Source: Candidatus Bathyarchaeota archaeon (GTDB lineage Archaea > Thermoproteota > Bathyarchaeia > Bathyarchaeales > Bathycorpusculaceae). From it: a DNA stretch of 7,325 bases. This document shows positions 1 to 6,421 of this stretch, piece by piece. The notes below the pieces were generated by a model. The model saw only the letters and a list, made by a program, of their open reading frames with translations. It was not told where the DNA came from and searched no databases. The stretch spans positions 1-7,325 of the forward strand of contig DAOUTL010000062.1 in NCBI GenBank assembly GCA_030626685.1, written 5' to 3'. Within the stretch, counting starts at the first letter, position 1. Each line of letters begins with the position of its first letter. The translations under genes and the position numbers were made by a program.

Positions 1-210
1 CCAATTGCTCCAACAATATACGCAGCGCAAACAGCAACCAGCCGCATAGCCAGTTGCAATTCCTCTATAAACCGGCACGGAATAAAAATCTGTGTATTTC
101 CTTTCAAGCCCCTCATACCCTTGTCTGGTAACTATCTTCTCTGTTTCCCCCGCCAATTCTAAGGGGTCAAAAGGTTTAAAGCCGGGAGTTAAAAAACGTT
201 GATATCTCAT
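1..210 (-). CDS. Radical SAM domain protein, N-terminal part (cut by window edge)
   Basis: I read this by hand from ATG at 210-208; the frame stays open for 70 codons to base 1, so only the N-terminus is present. It begins MRYQRFLTPGFKPFDPLEL and carries CCLRCVYCW at residues 59-67. Cys59, Cys63 and Cys66 form CX3CX2C, the signature that ligates the [4Fe-4S] cluster of radical SAM enzymes, which cleave S-adenosylmethionine to a 5'-deoxyadenosyl radical. The preceding VYRGIATGYAAG is a typical lead-in to that motif. The substrate cannot be told from this part. The start is supported by GGTGGAG (218-224) spaced 7 nt from the ATG. It lies 72 nt behind truD on the same strand, so it may be in the same transcript or have its own signal. 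Alternative cluster ligand Cys60 is adjacent, but only the 59/63/66 spacing fits. Confidence 0.85.
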   Translation of the reverse strand, partial: MRYQRFLTPGFKPFDPLELAGETEKIVTRQGYEGLERKYTDFYSVPVYRGIATGYAAGCCLRCVYCWSNW

Positions 211-217
211 ATTTAAT

Positions 218-224
218 CTCCACC
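218..224 (-). promoter_or_regulatory. Shine-Dalgarno site of the radical SAM gene
   Basis: The minus strand reads GGTGGAG, complementary to the archaeal 16S rRNA 3' end, with a 7-nt spacer to the ATG at 210. It fixes the start of a gene that is otherwise truncated. Confidence 0.7.
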
Positions 225-230
225 ATTTAT

Positions 231-244
231 ACTTAGTTCTAAGT
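231..244. promoter_or_regulatory. Perfect palindrome upstream of the radical SAM gene, operator-like
   Basis: ACTTAG-TT-CTAAGT is a perfect inverted repeat with 6-bp arms in the 72-bp gap between truD and the radical SAM gene. It lies next to an AT-rich TATA-like stretch and 20 bp upstream of the start codon. The two-base centre suits a dimeric DNA-binding protein better than an RNA hairpin, but no regulator is identified and a short palindrome can arise by chance. Confidence 0.25.
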
Positions 245-282
245 GGTTTTTCTACGTTTACTCTCACAGGAAACAAAGACAG

Positions 283-1665
283 TTAAAATCCTGCTTTTAT
301 TGGGTTGCGTGGTTTCATGATTTCTCTTAAGACTATTGTTGCGTAGGAACCACGATGCAGCATAAAGCTTACCTTCACTTTGCGTTTTGACGGGTTGGCG
401 GAATCTGCTGAAGTTTCCTCTAGCAAGAAATTATTTAGCGGGGTTATGGCTGTTCGCAGCTCTCCTCTTGCGCTGATTTCTGGCATAGCTTCGATTTTGA
501 AGTTTTCTGGAGAAATGCCCTCTTCTTGTAGGATTTGTTTTTCGATTTCTCCTTGAACTCCTTTAGATGGTTGCTGTTTGAAGCCGATTAATGGGATTGC
601 TAACCGCATTTTTCCAGCTTGGATTGCACTGTTGGTTTCCGTAACTGTTTCTGTGCTTGCTATCCTATGCATTCTCATCATTGGCATTCCAGAACGCTCC
701 ACGTTTACAACATAGTCTCCAACTTCAGCTCTGTTCAGCGAAATCCCCTCTTGGATTCTTTTGCTTAGGAACTTGTTGAATAGGAAAGCCTGATAGGCTT
801 GGGGGAAAAGTTGTCTAAGCTTTATTGGCAGTCGTCTAAAGGCGCCTATGAAATCATCTGGTTTTTTGGTTAAGTGTCTAAGCATTAAGCGTTCGTAATG
901 TAACTTTTTTGGAAAATTCTTTAAGGCTTGCTTGAAGTCTTGTGCTTTTTGTAATTGTTCCCGTGCCTGTCTAGAGTCTGGATGCTCATGAGGACTTGGC
1001 TTCGCCAGAAAAAGCATAGCAGCCTTTCTGAAATCTCCTTGAACCATGGCTTTTCCGACCGAATGTGTTATTGGACGTATAGTGCCGAATCTTTGGTGAC
1101 CGAAAAAATTTGGAACACCACCGATTTTTTCAAGTTCTTCAATTGTTTTTGTTACTCGCTTTCTGATGACGGATTTGGGGTGACTTATGGTTCTGATAGC
1201 TATGTGGAAGTGATTTCCCAGAAGATAGTAGGATGAAATCTTGCTGTGAAAATAGCCTACTGGCTGAATTTTTAGGTCATTAACATGAATTTTTGGAATT
1301 TCTTCGGCTGATACGCCTTCAATTGTAATGTGTTGAGCGGTGACCGCCTTCGCATCCTTTATACCAGCAATTTGAATACGCCTTGTGCTTATGCCCAACT
1401 GTGCAGCAATTGCTTTAAGAGCTAAAAAAGTATCCCAACCTCGCTTCACCAGAACACAAAGCAAGTAGCGGTTCTTAATGGGAGAAGAACTTAAAACTTG
1501 ACCTTTACAATGATTTAGTTTTGCTTTAGAACCATCAACCAACACTTCCTCAACAACAAAATCCTCAGCAAAATAGCGAATAACCCCGTCAATACCCAAC
1601 AAACTTGTGGCATAAACTTCAATACCAATAAACTTCTCCAATCTAGGAACAAACAAAATCCTCAT
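283..1665 (-). CDS. truD: tRNA pseudouridine synthase TruD
   Basis: TruD-family enzymes convert a uridine of tRNA (U13 in E. coli) to pseudouridine. The 460-residue product has the family landmarks in order: an N-terminal EDFVVEE segment (residues 34-40); the catalytic motif AGIKDAKAVTAQ (100-111), in which Asp104 matches the nucleophilic Asp of E. coli TruD; the GN.F segment near 150-153; and GGVPNFFGHQRFG (182-194), among the most conserved stretches of the family. The region between about 220 and 400 is the variable TRUD insertion domain, and the length is normal for archaea. The ATG at 1665 lies 5 nt behind the pth2 stop, with GAAGGT touching it, so translation is probably coupled to pth2. 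The pairing with another tRNA-related enzyme supports one tRNA-maintenance transcript. The stop TAA is at 283-285. I see nothing broken in it. Confidence 0.95.
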   Translation of the reverse strand: MRILFVPRLEKFIGIEVYATSLLGIDGVIRYFAEDFVVEEVLVDGSKAKLNHCKGQVLSSSPIKNRYLLCVLVKRGWDTFLALKAIAAQLGISTRRIQIAGIKDAKAVTAQHITIEGVSAEEIPKIHVNDLKIQPVGYFHSKISSYYLLGNHFHIAIRTISHPKSVIRKRVTKTIEELEKIGGVPNFFGHQRFGTIRPITHSVGKAMVQGDFRKAAMLFLAKPSPHEHPDSRQAREQLQKAQDFKQALKNFPKKLHYERLMLRHLTKKPDDFIGAFRRLPIKLRQLFPQAYQAFLFNKFLSKRIQEGISLNRAEVGDYVVNVERSGMPMMRMHRIASTETVTETNSAIQAGKMRLAIPLIGFKQQPSKGVQGEIEKQILQEEGISPENFKIEAMPEISARGELRTAITPLNNFLLEETSADSANPSKRKVKVSFMLHRGSYATIVLREIMKPRNPIKAGF

Positions 1666-1670
1666 ACCTT

Positions 1671-2033
1671 CTAAAGGAGAAGAAGCATGCCCGTGATTTT
1701 GTCTACCTTTTCAGCGGGTGCCGGACCAATCCCCAAGCATGTTATTGTTCCCGGAGGAATTTCCGTGAGACCTCTGTCAATGATTAATGCGCATGGTAGT
1801 GCCAACTCATTTGCCTGTTTCTCTAGGTCTAGCAGTTCTTTTTCGCTTTCCACCTTAACAGCTATTTTACATTGTCCCTCTTTTATCCATGCTTTCCACC
1901 ATTCTTTACAATGTTTGCGTGCTTCTTCCGCCGCTGAAACTGCAGCGTGTCCAGCCTGAGCCGCAATTTTTCCCTTACTCATTTTCAAGTCAGAACGGAA
2001 AACGATAACCTGCTTATAACGAAATTCAGACAT
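1671..2033 (-). CDS. pth2: Peptidyl-tRNA hydrolase, archaeal/eukaryotic type (Pth2)
   Basis: Pth2 releases tRNA from peptidyl-tRNA that drops off the ribosome. The 120-residue length is the full size of the family. Recognisable parts are the N-terminal strand KQVIVFRSDLKM (7-18), the glycine-rich MSKGKIAAQAGHAA (18-31) with His29 and the conserved Lys/Gln, and the C-terminal DRGLTEIPPGTITCLGIGP (86-104), which corresponds to the family's substrate-binding D.G.T.I.PGT..LGIGP segment. It ends with an unusual run of four leucines. ATG at 2033 is preceded by GGTGG at 2041-2045, a good Shine-Dalgarno site with a 7-nt spacer. The stop TAG (1671-1673) lies 5 nt ahead of truD. It is unrelated to the bacterial Pth fold. 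Confidence 0.96.
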   Translation of the reverse strand: MSEFRYKQVIVFRSDLKMSKGKIAAQAGHAAVSAAEEARKHCKEWWKAWIKEGQCKIAVKVESEKELLDLEKQANELALPCALIIDRGLTEIPPGTITCLGIGPAPAEKVDKITGMLLLL

Positions 2034-2040
2034 GCTTTTT

Positions 2041-2045
2041 CCACC
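2041..2045 (-). promoter_or_regulatory. Shine-Dalgarno site of pth2
   Basis: The minus strand reads GGTGG followed by a 7-nt spacer and the pth2 ATG. The 53-nt gap to the upstream reductase gene also holds AT-rich stretches, but I cannot single out a clear TATA box there. Confidence 0.6.
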
Positions 2046-2086
2046 ATTCCTTATCAGAGTTTATCCTTTATGGATTTTAAAGATGT

Positions 2087-3304
2087 TCACAATAAATATA
2101 AGAGAAGAAAATATAGAAGAGCCGTTGGCACCCGAGGATTCCACAAGATACGTAGAAGAGACCGCCCTTGAAAATCTATATCTTCTATGTTTTGGAAAAC
2201 TTTGTCTAAACCAAACTTTGCACAGAAGTTAATCGCGTCATCAATTTTATCGTCAGGCATTGCATCAAGCATTTTCCTTGTTTTAAGCATAACATTTACA
2301 TCGAAACCCCAAATTTCTTCGCATCGCTTCTGATACACGCTCAGAAATTCTTGGGAAAAATCGTTTTTACGTAAAGCCTCATAGGCAACTTCAGCTGCAA
2401 CCTTTGCGCAAGTCATCCCGAAGATTATGCCGCCGCCTGTGGTGGGCTTCACTTGCGAGGCTGCATCTCCCACGGCTAGAAATCCGTTTAAATAAGTTTT
2501 TGGAATTGATCCCCCAAGCGTTATAGGATGAAACGAGATTTGCAAGATTTTTGCTGCGCGCAGTTTTTTGGACGCTACTGGATGTTTAAGCATTAGCTTT
2601 TGCAAAAGCTCTTTTGGATTCCCAGTTTTCGCGGCTAATCCAACGTTTGCTTTTCCATCAAGTGTAGGGATTAACCACGCGTAGAAACCGGGAGCATAAT
2701 CCTTTCCAAGAAAGACCTCAACCATGTTCTGTTTCGCGTCTTTAACGTTTTCCACTTCAGCCTGCACAGCATTGACAAGCATGTGGCGGTTAAGCGTCGG
2801 TAAGCCTGTCTGCCTCAAAATTCTTGAAGATATGCCCTCAGCATCTACAACTATTTTAGCCAAAAATTTCTTCCCAGCTTTCTCATGCTGCTTGACGGCT
2901 ACTCCTTTCACGAGACCCTTCTCGATAATTACGGATTCAACCCGTGAATTTAGGCAATAGTGCACTCCAGCGTCTTCCGCCATCTCTGCAACGTATTTGT
3001 CGAAGAGAGTGCGATTAACAACGCATGTTAGTGGCGAGGAAAAGCGAACTGAAAATTCTTTGCCATTTGGTGAGTGAAAGGTTGCTCCAAAAAAAGTATT
3101 TTCAACGATTTTTGTAGGCAGTGGGTATAATCCTAAACGTTTTAGGTTTTTAATGTTTAGGTGTCCAGCGCAGTGGGGTGGAACTCCGATTTCGCCATGT
3201 TCTTCAAAAAGGGTTACGTCAACGCCATATTTTGCAAGATTTAAAGCCGTGAAGGAGCCGCAGGGTCCTCCTCCAGCGACTATTACGTCTGAAAAAGTTT
3301 TCAT
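2087..3304 (-). CDS. Geranylgeranyl reductase family FAD-dependent oxidoreductase
   Basis: The 405-residue product belongs to the archaeal geranylgeranyl reductase family. Members reduce the double bonds of geranylgeranyl chains of ether lipids at the membrane; other members act on chlorophyll or menaquinone side chains. Seen in the sequence: an N-terminal Rossmann fold VAGGGPCGS (9-17) with G-x-G-x-x-G at 11/13/16 and acidic Glu34-Glu35 at the end of the second strand; PPHCAGHLN (42-50), matching the conserved Cys segment near the isoalloxazine; YAWLIP (208-213), a variant of the family's Y-x-W-x-F-P substrate motif; and GDAASQVKPTTGGG (279-292), the second FAD-binding motif. The C-terminus ends in a hydrophobic stretch rich in Leu, Tyr and Phe (about 394-405). 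An in-frame TAG lies five codons upstream, so ATG 3304 is the start, but no clear Shine-Dalgarno precedes it. Substrate is inferred from the family, not shown. Confidence 0.88.
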   Translation of the reverse strand: MKTFSDVIVAGGGPCGSFTALNLAKYGVDVTLFEEHGEIGVPPHCAGHLNIKNLKRLGLYPLPTKIVENTFFGATFHSPNGKEFSVRFSSPLTCVVNRTLFDKYVAEMAEDAGVHYCLNSRVESVIIEKGLVKGVAVKQHEKAGKKFLAKIVVDAEGISSRILRQTGLPTLNRHMLVNAVQAEVENVKDAKQNMVEVFLGKDYAPGFYAWLIPTLDGKANVGLAAKTGNPKELLQKLMLKHPVASKKLRAAKILQISFHPITLGGSIPKTYLNGFLAVGDAASQVKPTTGGGIIFGMTCAKVAAEVAYEALRKNDFSQEFLSVYQKRCEEIWGFDVNVMLKTRKMLDAMPDDKIDDAINFCAKFGLDKVFQNIEDIDFQGRSLLRILWNPRVPTALLYFLLLYLL

Positions 3305-3318
3305 GCATTGTACACGCT

Positions 3319-3344
3319 AATGGCTTATCTGAACTTAAGCCGTT
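3319..3344. other. Inverted repeat between the winged-helix gene and the reductase gene
   Basis: GGCTTA (3322-3327) and TAAGCC (3336-3341) are perfect arms around an 8-nt centre. The outer A-T pairs 3319/3344 and 3320/3343 could extend the stem across one mismatch on the minus-strand RNA. It starts at the stop codon of the winged-helix gene and ends 14 nt before the reductase ATG. It could be a transcript-processing or attenuating hairpin, or a protein-binding site. No U-run follows, so a classical terminator is unlikely. Confidence 0.35.
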
Positions 3345-3571
3345 TATGTTACAAGCTCAACCCGTCTTTTTCCACGAGCCATAGAGGTTGTTCGTATTTT
3401 CCCGCCAATTTCTAACTTCATCAACAATTCGTTAAAGTCTTTAAAGCCCAAGTCTTTAAGCTCTTCAGTTAAAGCCTCAAAAAGTTCCACATCTGTCATG
3501 GCGCCTTTCTTTTTTAGGATTTCCAATAAAACATAATGGGGTGGATGTGCCTTCCATGTTTTAATAGGCAT
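3344..3571 (-). CDS. Small winged-helix-like DNA-binding protein (function unknown)
   Basis: I do not recognise a named family. With ATG at 3571 the product is 75 residues, starting MPIKTWKAHPPHYVLLEILK. It reads as one helix (12-23), a second helix over TDVELFEAL (26-34), a recognition-type helix FNELLMKLEIGGKI (46-59), and a basic strand-turn-strand tail (60-75, with ARGKRR). That is the order of a minimal winged helix-turn-helix. Start choice: the VAT stop TAG (3585-3587) overlaps AGGAG (3582-3586), which is 10 nt from ATG 3571 but only 1 nt from another in-frame ATG at 3580, so 3571 is preferred and 3580 is possible. The frame stays open further upstream inside VAT, but that part is a shadow. 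Its position 13 nt behind VAT implies co-transcription with it; the target is unknown. Confidence 0.75.
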   Translation of the reverse strand: MPIKTWKAHPPHYVLLEILKKKGAMTDVELFEALTEELKDLGFKDFNELLMKLEIGGKIRTTSMARGKRRVELVT

Positions 3572-3584
3572 AAGATGCATGCTC

Positions 3585-5756
3585 CTAAGCAACCGGTGTT
3601 GCTGGTTTTTGCACTTGCCGAATCTGTCGCATAAAGCTTTTGTACCACTTCTCCATGTCAGGTGAAACTGATGGACCAATACTCTTCATAGCCTCTTGGA
3701 AATTCTTCATCATGACTTCTTTCGCGTTTACGTCTCTTCTTAATGCGTGCATGGCTGCTTCTCCACAGAGGGCTTCTATGTCCGCGCCTGAATAGTTCTT
3801 CGTTATAGTGGCTAAATGTTCTATGTCCACGTCTTTTGTCAATGGCATGTTCTTAGTGTAGATTTTAAATATCTCGAGCCGACTTTTCTCGTCAGGTTCA
3901 GGCACATATATTAGTCTGTCAAATCTTCCTGGGCGAAGCACTGCTGGGTCCACGATGTCGGGTCTGTTTGTGGCTGCTATAACAACTATATCTTCTAAAG
4001 TTACGATTCCGTCCATTTCGGTTAAAAGCTGGCTGATAACACGTTCCGTTACGCCGCTGTCTGCAAAACCTAAGCCTCGACGAGGCACAAGCGAGTCAAT
4101 TTCATCAAAGAATATCACTGCTGGGGCTGCCATTCTGGCCTTTCTGAAAACCTCTCTTATGGCTTTTTCGGATTCGCCCACCCATTTTGAGAAGACTTCA
4201 GGACCCTTAATCGTTATGAAGTTGGCTTCGCTTTCAGTTGCAACAGCCCTACCTAAAAGAGTTTTACCGCAGCCAGGAGGTCCATAAAGAAGTATTCCCT
4301 TCGGCGGTTTTATACCAAGCCTCTTAAAGATCTCCGGATTTTTCAGGGGCCATTCTACCGCTTCCTTAAGCTCTTGCTTGACCCCTTCCAGTCCACCTAT
4401 GTCATTCCAGTGGACTGTGGGCACTTCTATGTATACTTCACGCATGGCTGTTGGCGTTATCTCCTTGTAGGCGTTAATGAAGTCCTCCATATTCACTTCC
4501 ATTTTCTCCAGCACGCTTGGTGGTACGCGTTCTTCTTCAAGGCTTATTTGCGGCAGATATCTGCGGAGGGCCTTCATGGCCGTTTCTCTGCATAAGGCTG
4601 CCATGTCCGCACCTGTATATCCATGAGTCATTTCAGCCAGTTTCTTAAGGTCAACATCGTCTGCCAATGGCATTCCACGAGTATGAATTTGAAGGATTTC
4701 GTATCTTCCCTTCTTGTCTGGAACACCTATCTCGATTTCTCTGTCAAACCTACCGGGTCTGCGGAGGGCTGGGTCAAGGGCACCAGGTCGGTTAGTGGCA
4801 CCTATTACTATGACGTTTCCTCTACCGGATAAACCGTCCATTAAGGCGAGAAGCTGTGCAACCACACGTCTTTCAACCTCGCCTGTGACTTCTTCCCGTT
4901 TGGGTGCTAGTGAATCCAGCTCGTCGATGAATATTATGCTTGGCGAGTTCTGTTGGGCCTGTTGGAAGATTTCCCTAAGCCTAGCTTCCGATTCTCCGTA
5001 GAACTTGCTCATTACTTCGGGTCCGTTTATTGAGAAGAAGTTTGCCTCCGACTCGTTTGCAACTGCTCTTGCCAAAAGGGTTTTGCCACAGCCCGGTGGC
5101 CCATGAAGCAGTACTCCTTTCGGAGGGTCTATTCCCAGCCTCTGGAAAAGTTCGGGATGCCTTAACGGAAGCTCAACCATCTCCCTTACTCTTTGAATTT
5201 CCTCATGTACTCCTCCGATGTCTTCGTATGTTGTTCGCGGCAGTCCTCTTCCTTCAGGTGCTGGTTCATTCAATATCGTGAGTCTTGTTTCTGCGGCGAC
5301 TTTTACTATGCCGTGTGGACGGGTTTTTGTTACGGTGAAGGGTATGGCGTGTCCAAGCATCATGACGAGGGTTGTGTCGCCTTCCATGAGCGTTCTTTCC
5401 ATTAGGCGGTTTTTGACAAAGTTCATGAAGTCTTCGTCGACGTTTAGCCTCATATCTACAGGGGCTAAAGTAATGTTTAATGCGTTTTTCACTTTAGCAG
5501 GTCTAATTATCACGTATTCGTTTATGGCTACGCCCGCGTTTTTGCGTGTGAAGCCGTCTATGCGTATTATGCCTCGGTTCTGGTCTTCACTGTAGGCTGG
5601 CCAAGCTATGGCTGATGTCGTTCTTTTGCCGACTATTTCTATTACATCGCCTGCGGATATGCCCAGCTTCTGCATTGTCCTTTGATCTATGCGGGCTATG
5701 CCTCTTCCAACGTCCCTCTGCCTCGCGTCGCCGACACGTAATTGAACTTCACTCAA
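3585..5756 (-). CDS. VAT/Cdc48-type double AAA+ ATPase
   Basis: This 723-residue protein is the archaeal Cdc48/p97 homologue, a hexameric ATP-driven unfoldase that feeds substrates to the proteasome. The N-domain (1-about 170) starts with the double-psi barrel, including RDVGRGIARID (14-24). D1 has Walker A GPPGCGKT (219-226, Lys225), Walker B IIFIDE (274-279), pore loop KFYG (251-254) and arginine fingers in RPGRFDR (333-339). D2 has Walker A GPPGCGKT (492-499, Lys498), Walker B VIFFDE (547-552), pore loop KWVG (524-527) and RPGRFDR (608-614). All catalytic residues are present and the length is typical. The start is TTG 5756-5754: a TGA lies immediately upstream in frame, and the reading MSEVQLRVGDARQRDVGRG fits the family N-terminus. 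The C-terminus (QKPATPVA) lacks the HbYX ending used for docking by other proteasomal ATPases. It has its own TATA element and is followed closely by the winged-helix gene. Confidence 0.97.
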   Translation of the reverse strand: MSEVQLRVGDARQRDVGRGIARIDQRTMQKLGISAGDVIEIVGKRTTSAIAWPAYSEDQNRGIIRIDGFTRKNAGVAINEYVIIRPAKVKNALNITLAPVDMRLNVDEDFMNFVKNRLMERTLMEGDTTLVMMLGHAIPFTVTKTRPHGIVKVAAETRLTILNEPAPEGRGLPRTTYEDIGGVHEEIQRVREMVELPLRHPELFQRLGIDPPKGVLLHGPPGCGKTLLARAVANESEANFFSINGPEVMSKFYGESEARLREIFQQAQQNSPSIIFIDELDSLAPKREEVTGEVERRVVAQLLALMDGLSGRGNVIVIGATNRPGALDPALRRPGRFDREIEIGVPDKKGRYEILQIHTRGMPLADDVDLKKLAEMTHGYTGADMAALCRETAMKALRRYLPQISLEEERVPPSVLEKMEVNMEDFINAYKEITPTAMREVYIEVPTVHWNDIGGLEGVKQELKEAVEWPLKNPEIFKRLGIKPPKGILLYGPPGCGKTLLGRAVATESEANFITIKGPEVFSKWVGESEKAIREVFRKARMAAPAVIFFDEIDSLVPRRGLGFADSGVTERVISQLLTEMDGIVTLEDIVVIAATNRPDIVDPAVLRPGRFDRLIYVPEPDEKSRLEIFKIYTKNMPLTKDVDIEHLATITKNYSGADIEALCGEAAMHALRRDVNAKEVMMKNFQEAMKSIGPSVSPDMEKWYKSFMRQIRQVQKPATPVA

Positions 5757-5784
5757 TCAGAACCCTTCCATAATTATGCTGATG

Positions 5785-5797
5785 CTGTTCGAAACAG
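5785..5797. promoter_or_regulatory. Inverted repeat at the predicted VAT transcription start
   Basis: CTGTT-CGA-AACAG has perfect 5-bp arms. It falls about where transcription would start if the TATA element at 5809-5816 is used (about 25 bp away), so a protein bound here could block initiation. Short arms make a chance occurrence possible. Confidence 0.25.
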
Positions 5798-5808
5798 AGT
5801 TTCATTCC

Positions 5809-5816
5809 TATATAAA
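5809..5816 (-). promoter_or_regulatory. TATA box of the VAT gene
   Basis: The minus strand reads TTTATATA, preceded by the purine-rich AAACA as a possible BRE. A start of transcription about 25 bp downstream (near 5786) gives a leader of roughly 30 nt. It lies in the 69-bp gap behind the aEF-1beta stop, so VAT and the genes behind it can be transcribed apart from the elongation-factor pair. Confidence 0.65.
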
Positions 5817-5825
5817 TGTTTAAGG

Positions 5826-6101
5826 CTATCTGCTTGTTCTACGCACCATAACCGGTTGCACCTGGCTTATTTCGCTTACCTCTTCAAATTTCTTCTCAAG
5901 CTCATCGAGCACGCCTGATTTGTCATCTGGAATTTTTATGTGGGCAATTAAGGCGTTTAAACCATAAGCTATCGGTTCTTCTCCAAAACCGTAGATTGAG
6001 GCAAACTCAGGTAAGCATTCTTCAATTTTCCTTCTCAGTTCATTAAAGTCAACCGTTATGTCTATTGGAAATATTTTGTAGGATACCACAACACTACCCA
6101 T
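5826..6101 (-). CDS. Elongation factor 1-beta, archaeal (aEF-1beta)
   Basis: aEF-1beta is the nucleotide exchange factor that recharges aEF-1alpha with GTP during translation elongation. The 91-residue product has the usual length and the alpha-beta ferredoxin-like layout: a first strand MGSVVVSYKIFPID, helix FNELRRKIEECLPEF (19-33), then EEPIAYGLNALIAHIKIPDD (41-60), the family's most conserved segment, a helix rich in Glu and Lys (65-75), and a last strand with VQPVMVRR (81-88). ATG 6101 is preceded by the very strong Shine-Dalgarno GGAGGGTGA, as expected for an abundant protein. It sits 22 nt behind the zinc-ribbon gene, a pairing I recall from other archaea. Confidence 0.96.
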   Translation of the reverse strand: MGSVVVSYKIFPIDITVDFNELRRKIEECLPEFASIYGFGEEPIAYGLNALIAHIKIPDDKSGVLDELEKKFEEVSEISQVQPVMVRRTSR

Positions 6102-6104
6102 TTT

Positions 6105-6113
6105 TCACCCTCC
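6105..6113 (-). promoter_or_regulatory. Strong Shine-Dalgarno of aEF-1beta
   Basis: The minus strand reads GGAGGGTGA directly upstream of the ATG at 6101, nearly the full complement of the archaeal anti-Shine-Dalgarno. It is the best ribosome binding site in the window. Confidence 0.75.
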
Positions 6114-6123
6114 CTTTTTCGTT

Positions 6124-6312
6124 TTATGGTCCAATGAAACCGCATTTCGGACACTTATATGGACGCCCGAACTTCCTGCATTTTCCACAACGTCTTATCA
6201 GAATTTCTCCACAGTTTGGACAAAGGAATTTTGTGGCCTCTGTTCCTGGCGGAATTGGTTTACTGCAACTCGTGCATGTAACCAAAGTCAACGCCGCTGT
6301 TCTTTCAACCAT
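6124..6312 (-). CDS. Zinc-ribbon RNA-binding protein (COG2888-like)
   Basis: The 62-residue product has four CxxC knuckles: Cys13/16 (CTSC), Cys31/34 (CPNCG), Cys42/45 (CGKC) and Cys54/57 (CPKCG). These would form two zinc sites. This spacing and length match the archaeal zinc-ribbon family annotated as a predicted RNA-binding protein with a role in translation. Its place just ahead of aEF-1beta fits that role, but the biochemical activity is not shown by the sequence. ATG 6312 has GAGGT (6319-6323) with a 6-nt spacer. It is the first gene of the leftward block and has a TATA-like element about 40 bp upstream. The stop TAA is 22 nt from the aEF-1beta start. Confidence 0.9.
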   Translation of the reverse strand: MVERTAALTLVTCTSCSKPIPPGTEATKFLCPNCGEILIRRCGKCRKFGRPYKCPKCGFIGP

Positions 6313-6318
6313 TCTAAT

Positions 6319-6323
6319 ACCTC
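6319..6323 (-). promoter_or_regulatory. Shine-Dalgarno of the zinc-ribbon gene
   Basis: The minus strand reads GAGGT, 6 nt before the ATG at 6312. It supports this start and places a true leader on the first transcript. Confidence 0.6.
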
Positions 6324-6352
6324 GATGATGGTTCTGTAAATTGTAAGACTTC

Positions 6353-6360
6353 CTTATATC
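6353..6360 (-). promoter_or_regulatory. TATA-like box for the zinc-ribbon / aEF-1beta transcript
   Basis: The minus strand reads GATATAAG about 41 bp upstream of the zinc-ribbon ATG. Initiation about 25 bp downstream would fall near 6330, leaving a short leader that contains the GAGGT site. It is the only good candidate in this gap for leftward transcription. Confidence 0.5.
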
Positions 6361-6391
6361 TTCTATGTTCCTTTCGCGAGTTTATTATTGT

Positions 6392-6399
6392 ACTTTTAT
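6392..6399 (+). promoter_or_regulatory. TATA-like element kept in front of the fen1 pseudogene
   Basis: ACTTTTATTG (6392-6401) is the same 10-mer found upstream of intact fen1 at 6833-6842. It lies 30 nt before the old start codon here and 45 nt before it there. The match suggests that the duplicated unit included the promoter and that about 15 nt of leader were since lost. Confidence 0.4.
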
Positions 6400-6421
6400 T
6401 GTTATATTCCACGGAGTTGTC

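Noticed and set aside
223..235. TATA box (AAGTATAAATGG on the minus strand) for the radical SAM gene
   Set aside because: It overlaps the ribosome site; initiation about 25 bp downstream would fall inside the coding region.
3572..3679. Upstream in-frame extension of the winged-helix gene to an ATG at 3679 (111 residues)
   Set aside because: The added part lies almost wholly inside the VAT coding region in another frame, has low-complexity unrelated sequence, and lacks a ribosome site. The AGGAG at 3582-3586 favours the short form.
5218..5595. A 125-codon plus-strand open frame antisense to the VAT N-domain
   Set aside because: It mirrors a strongly conserved minus-strand gene, has no ribosome site and resembles no family. 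The same applies to the plus-strand frames at 955-1236, 1687-1959, 3955-4287 and 4714-5001.
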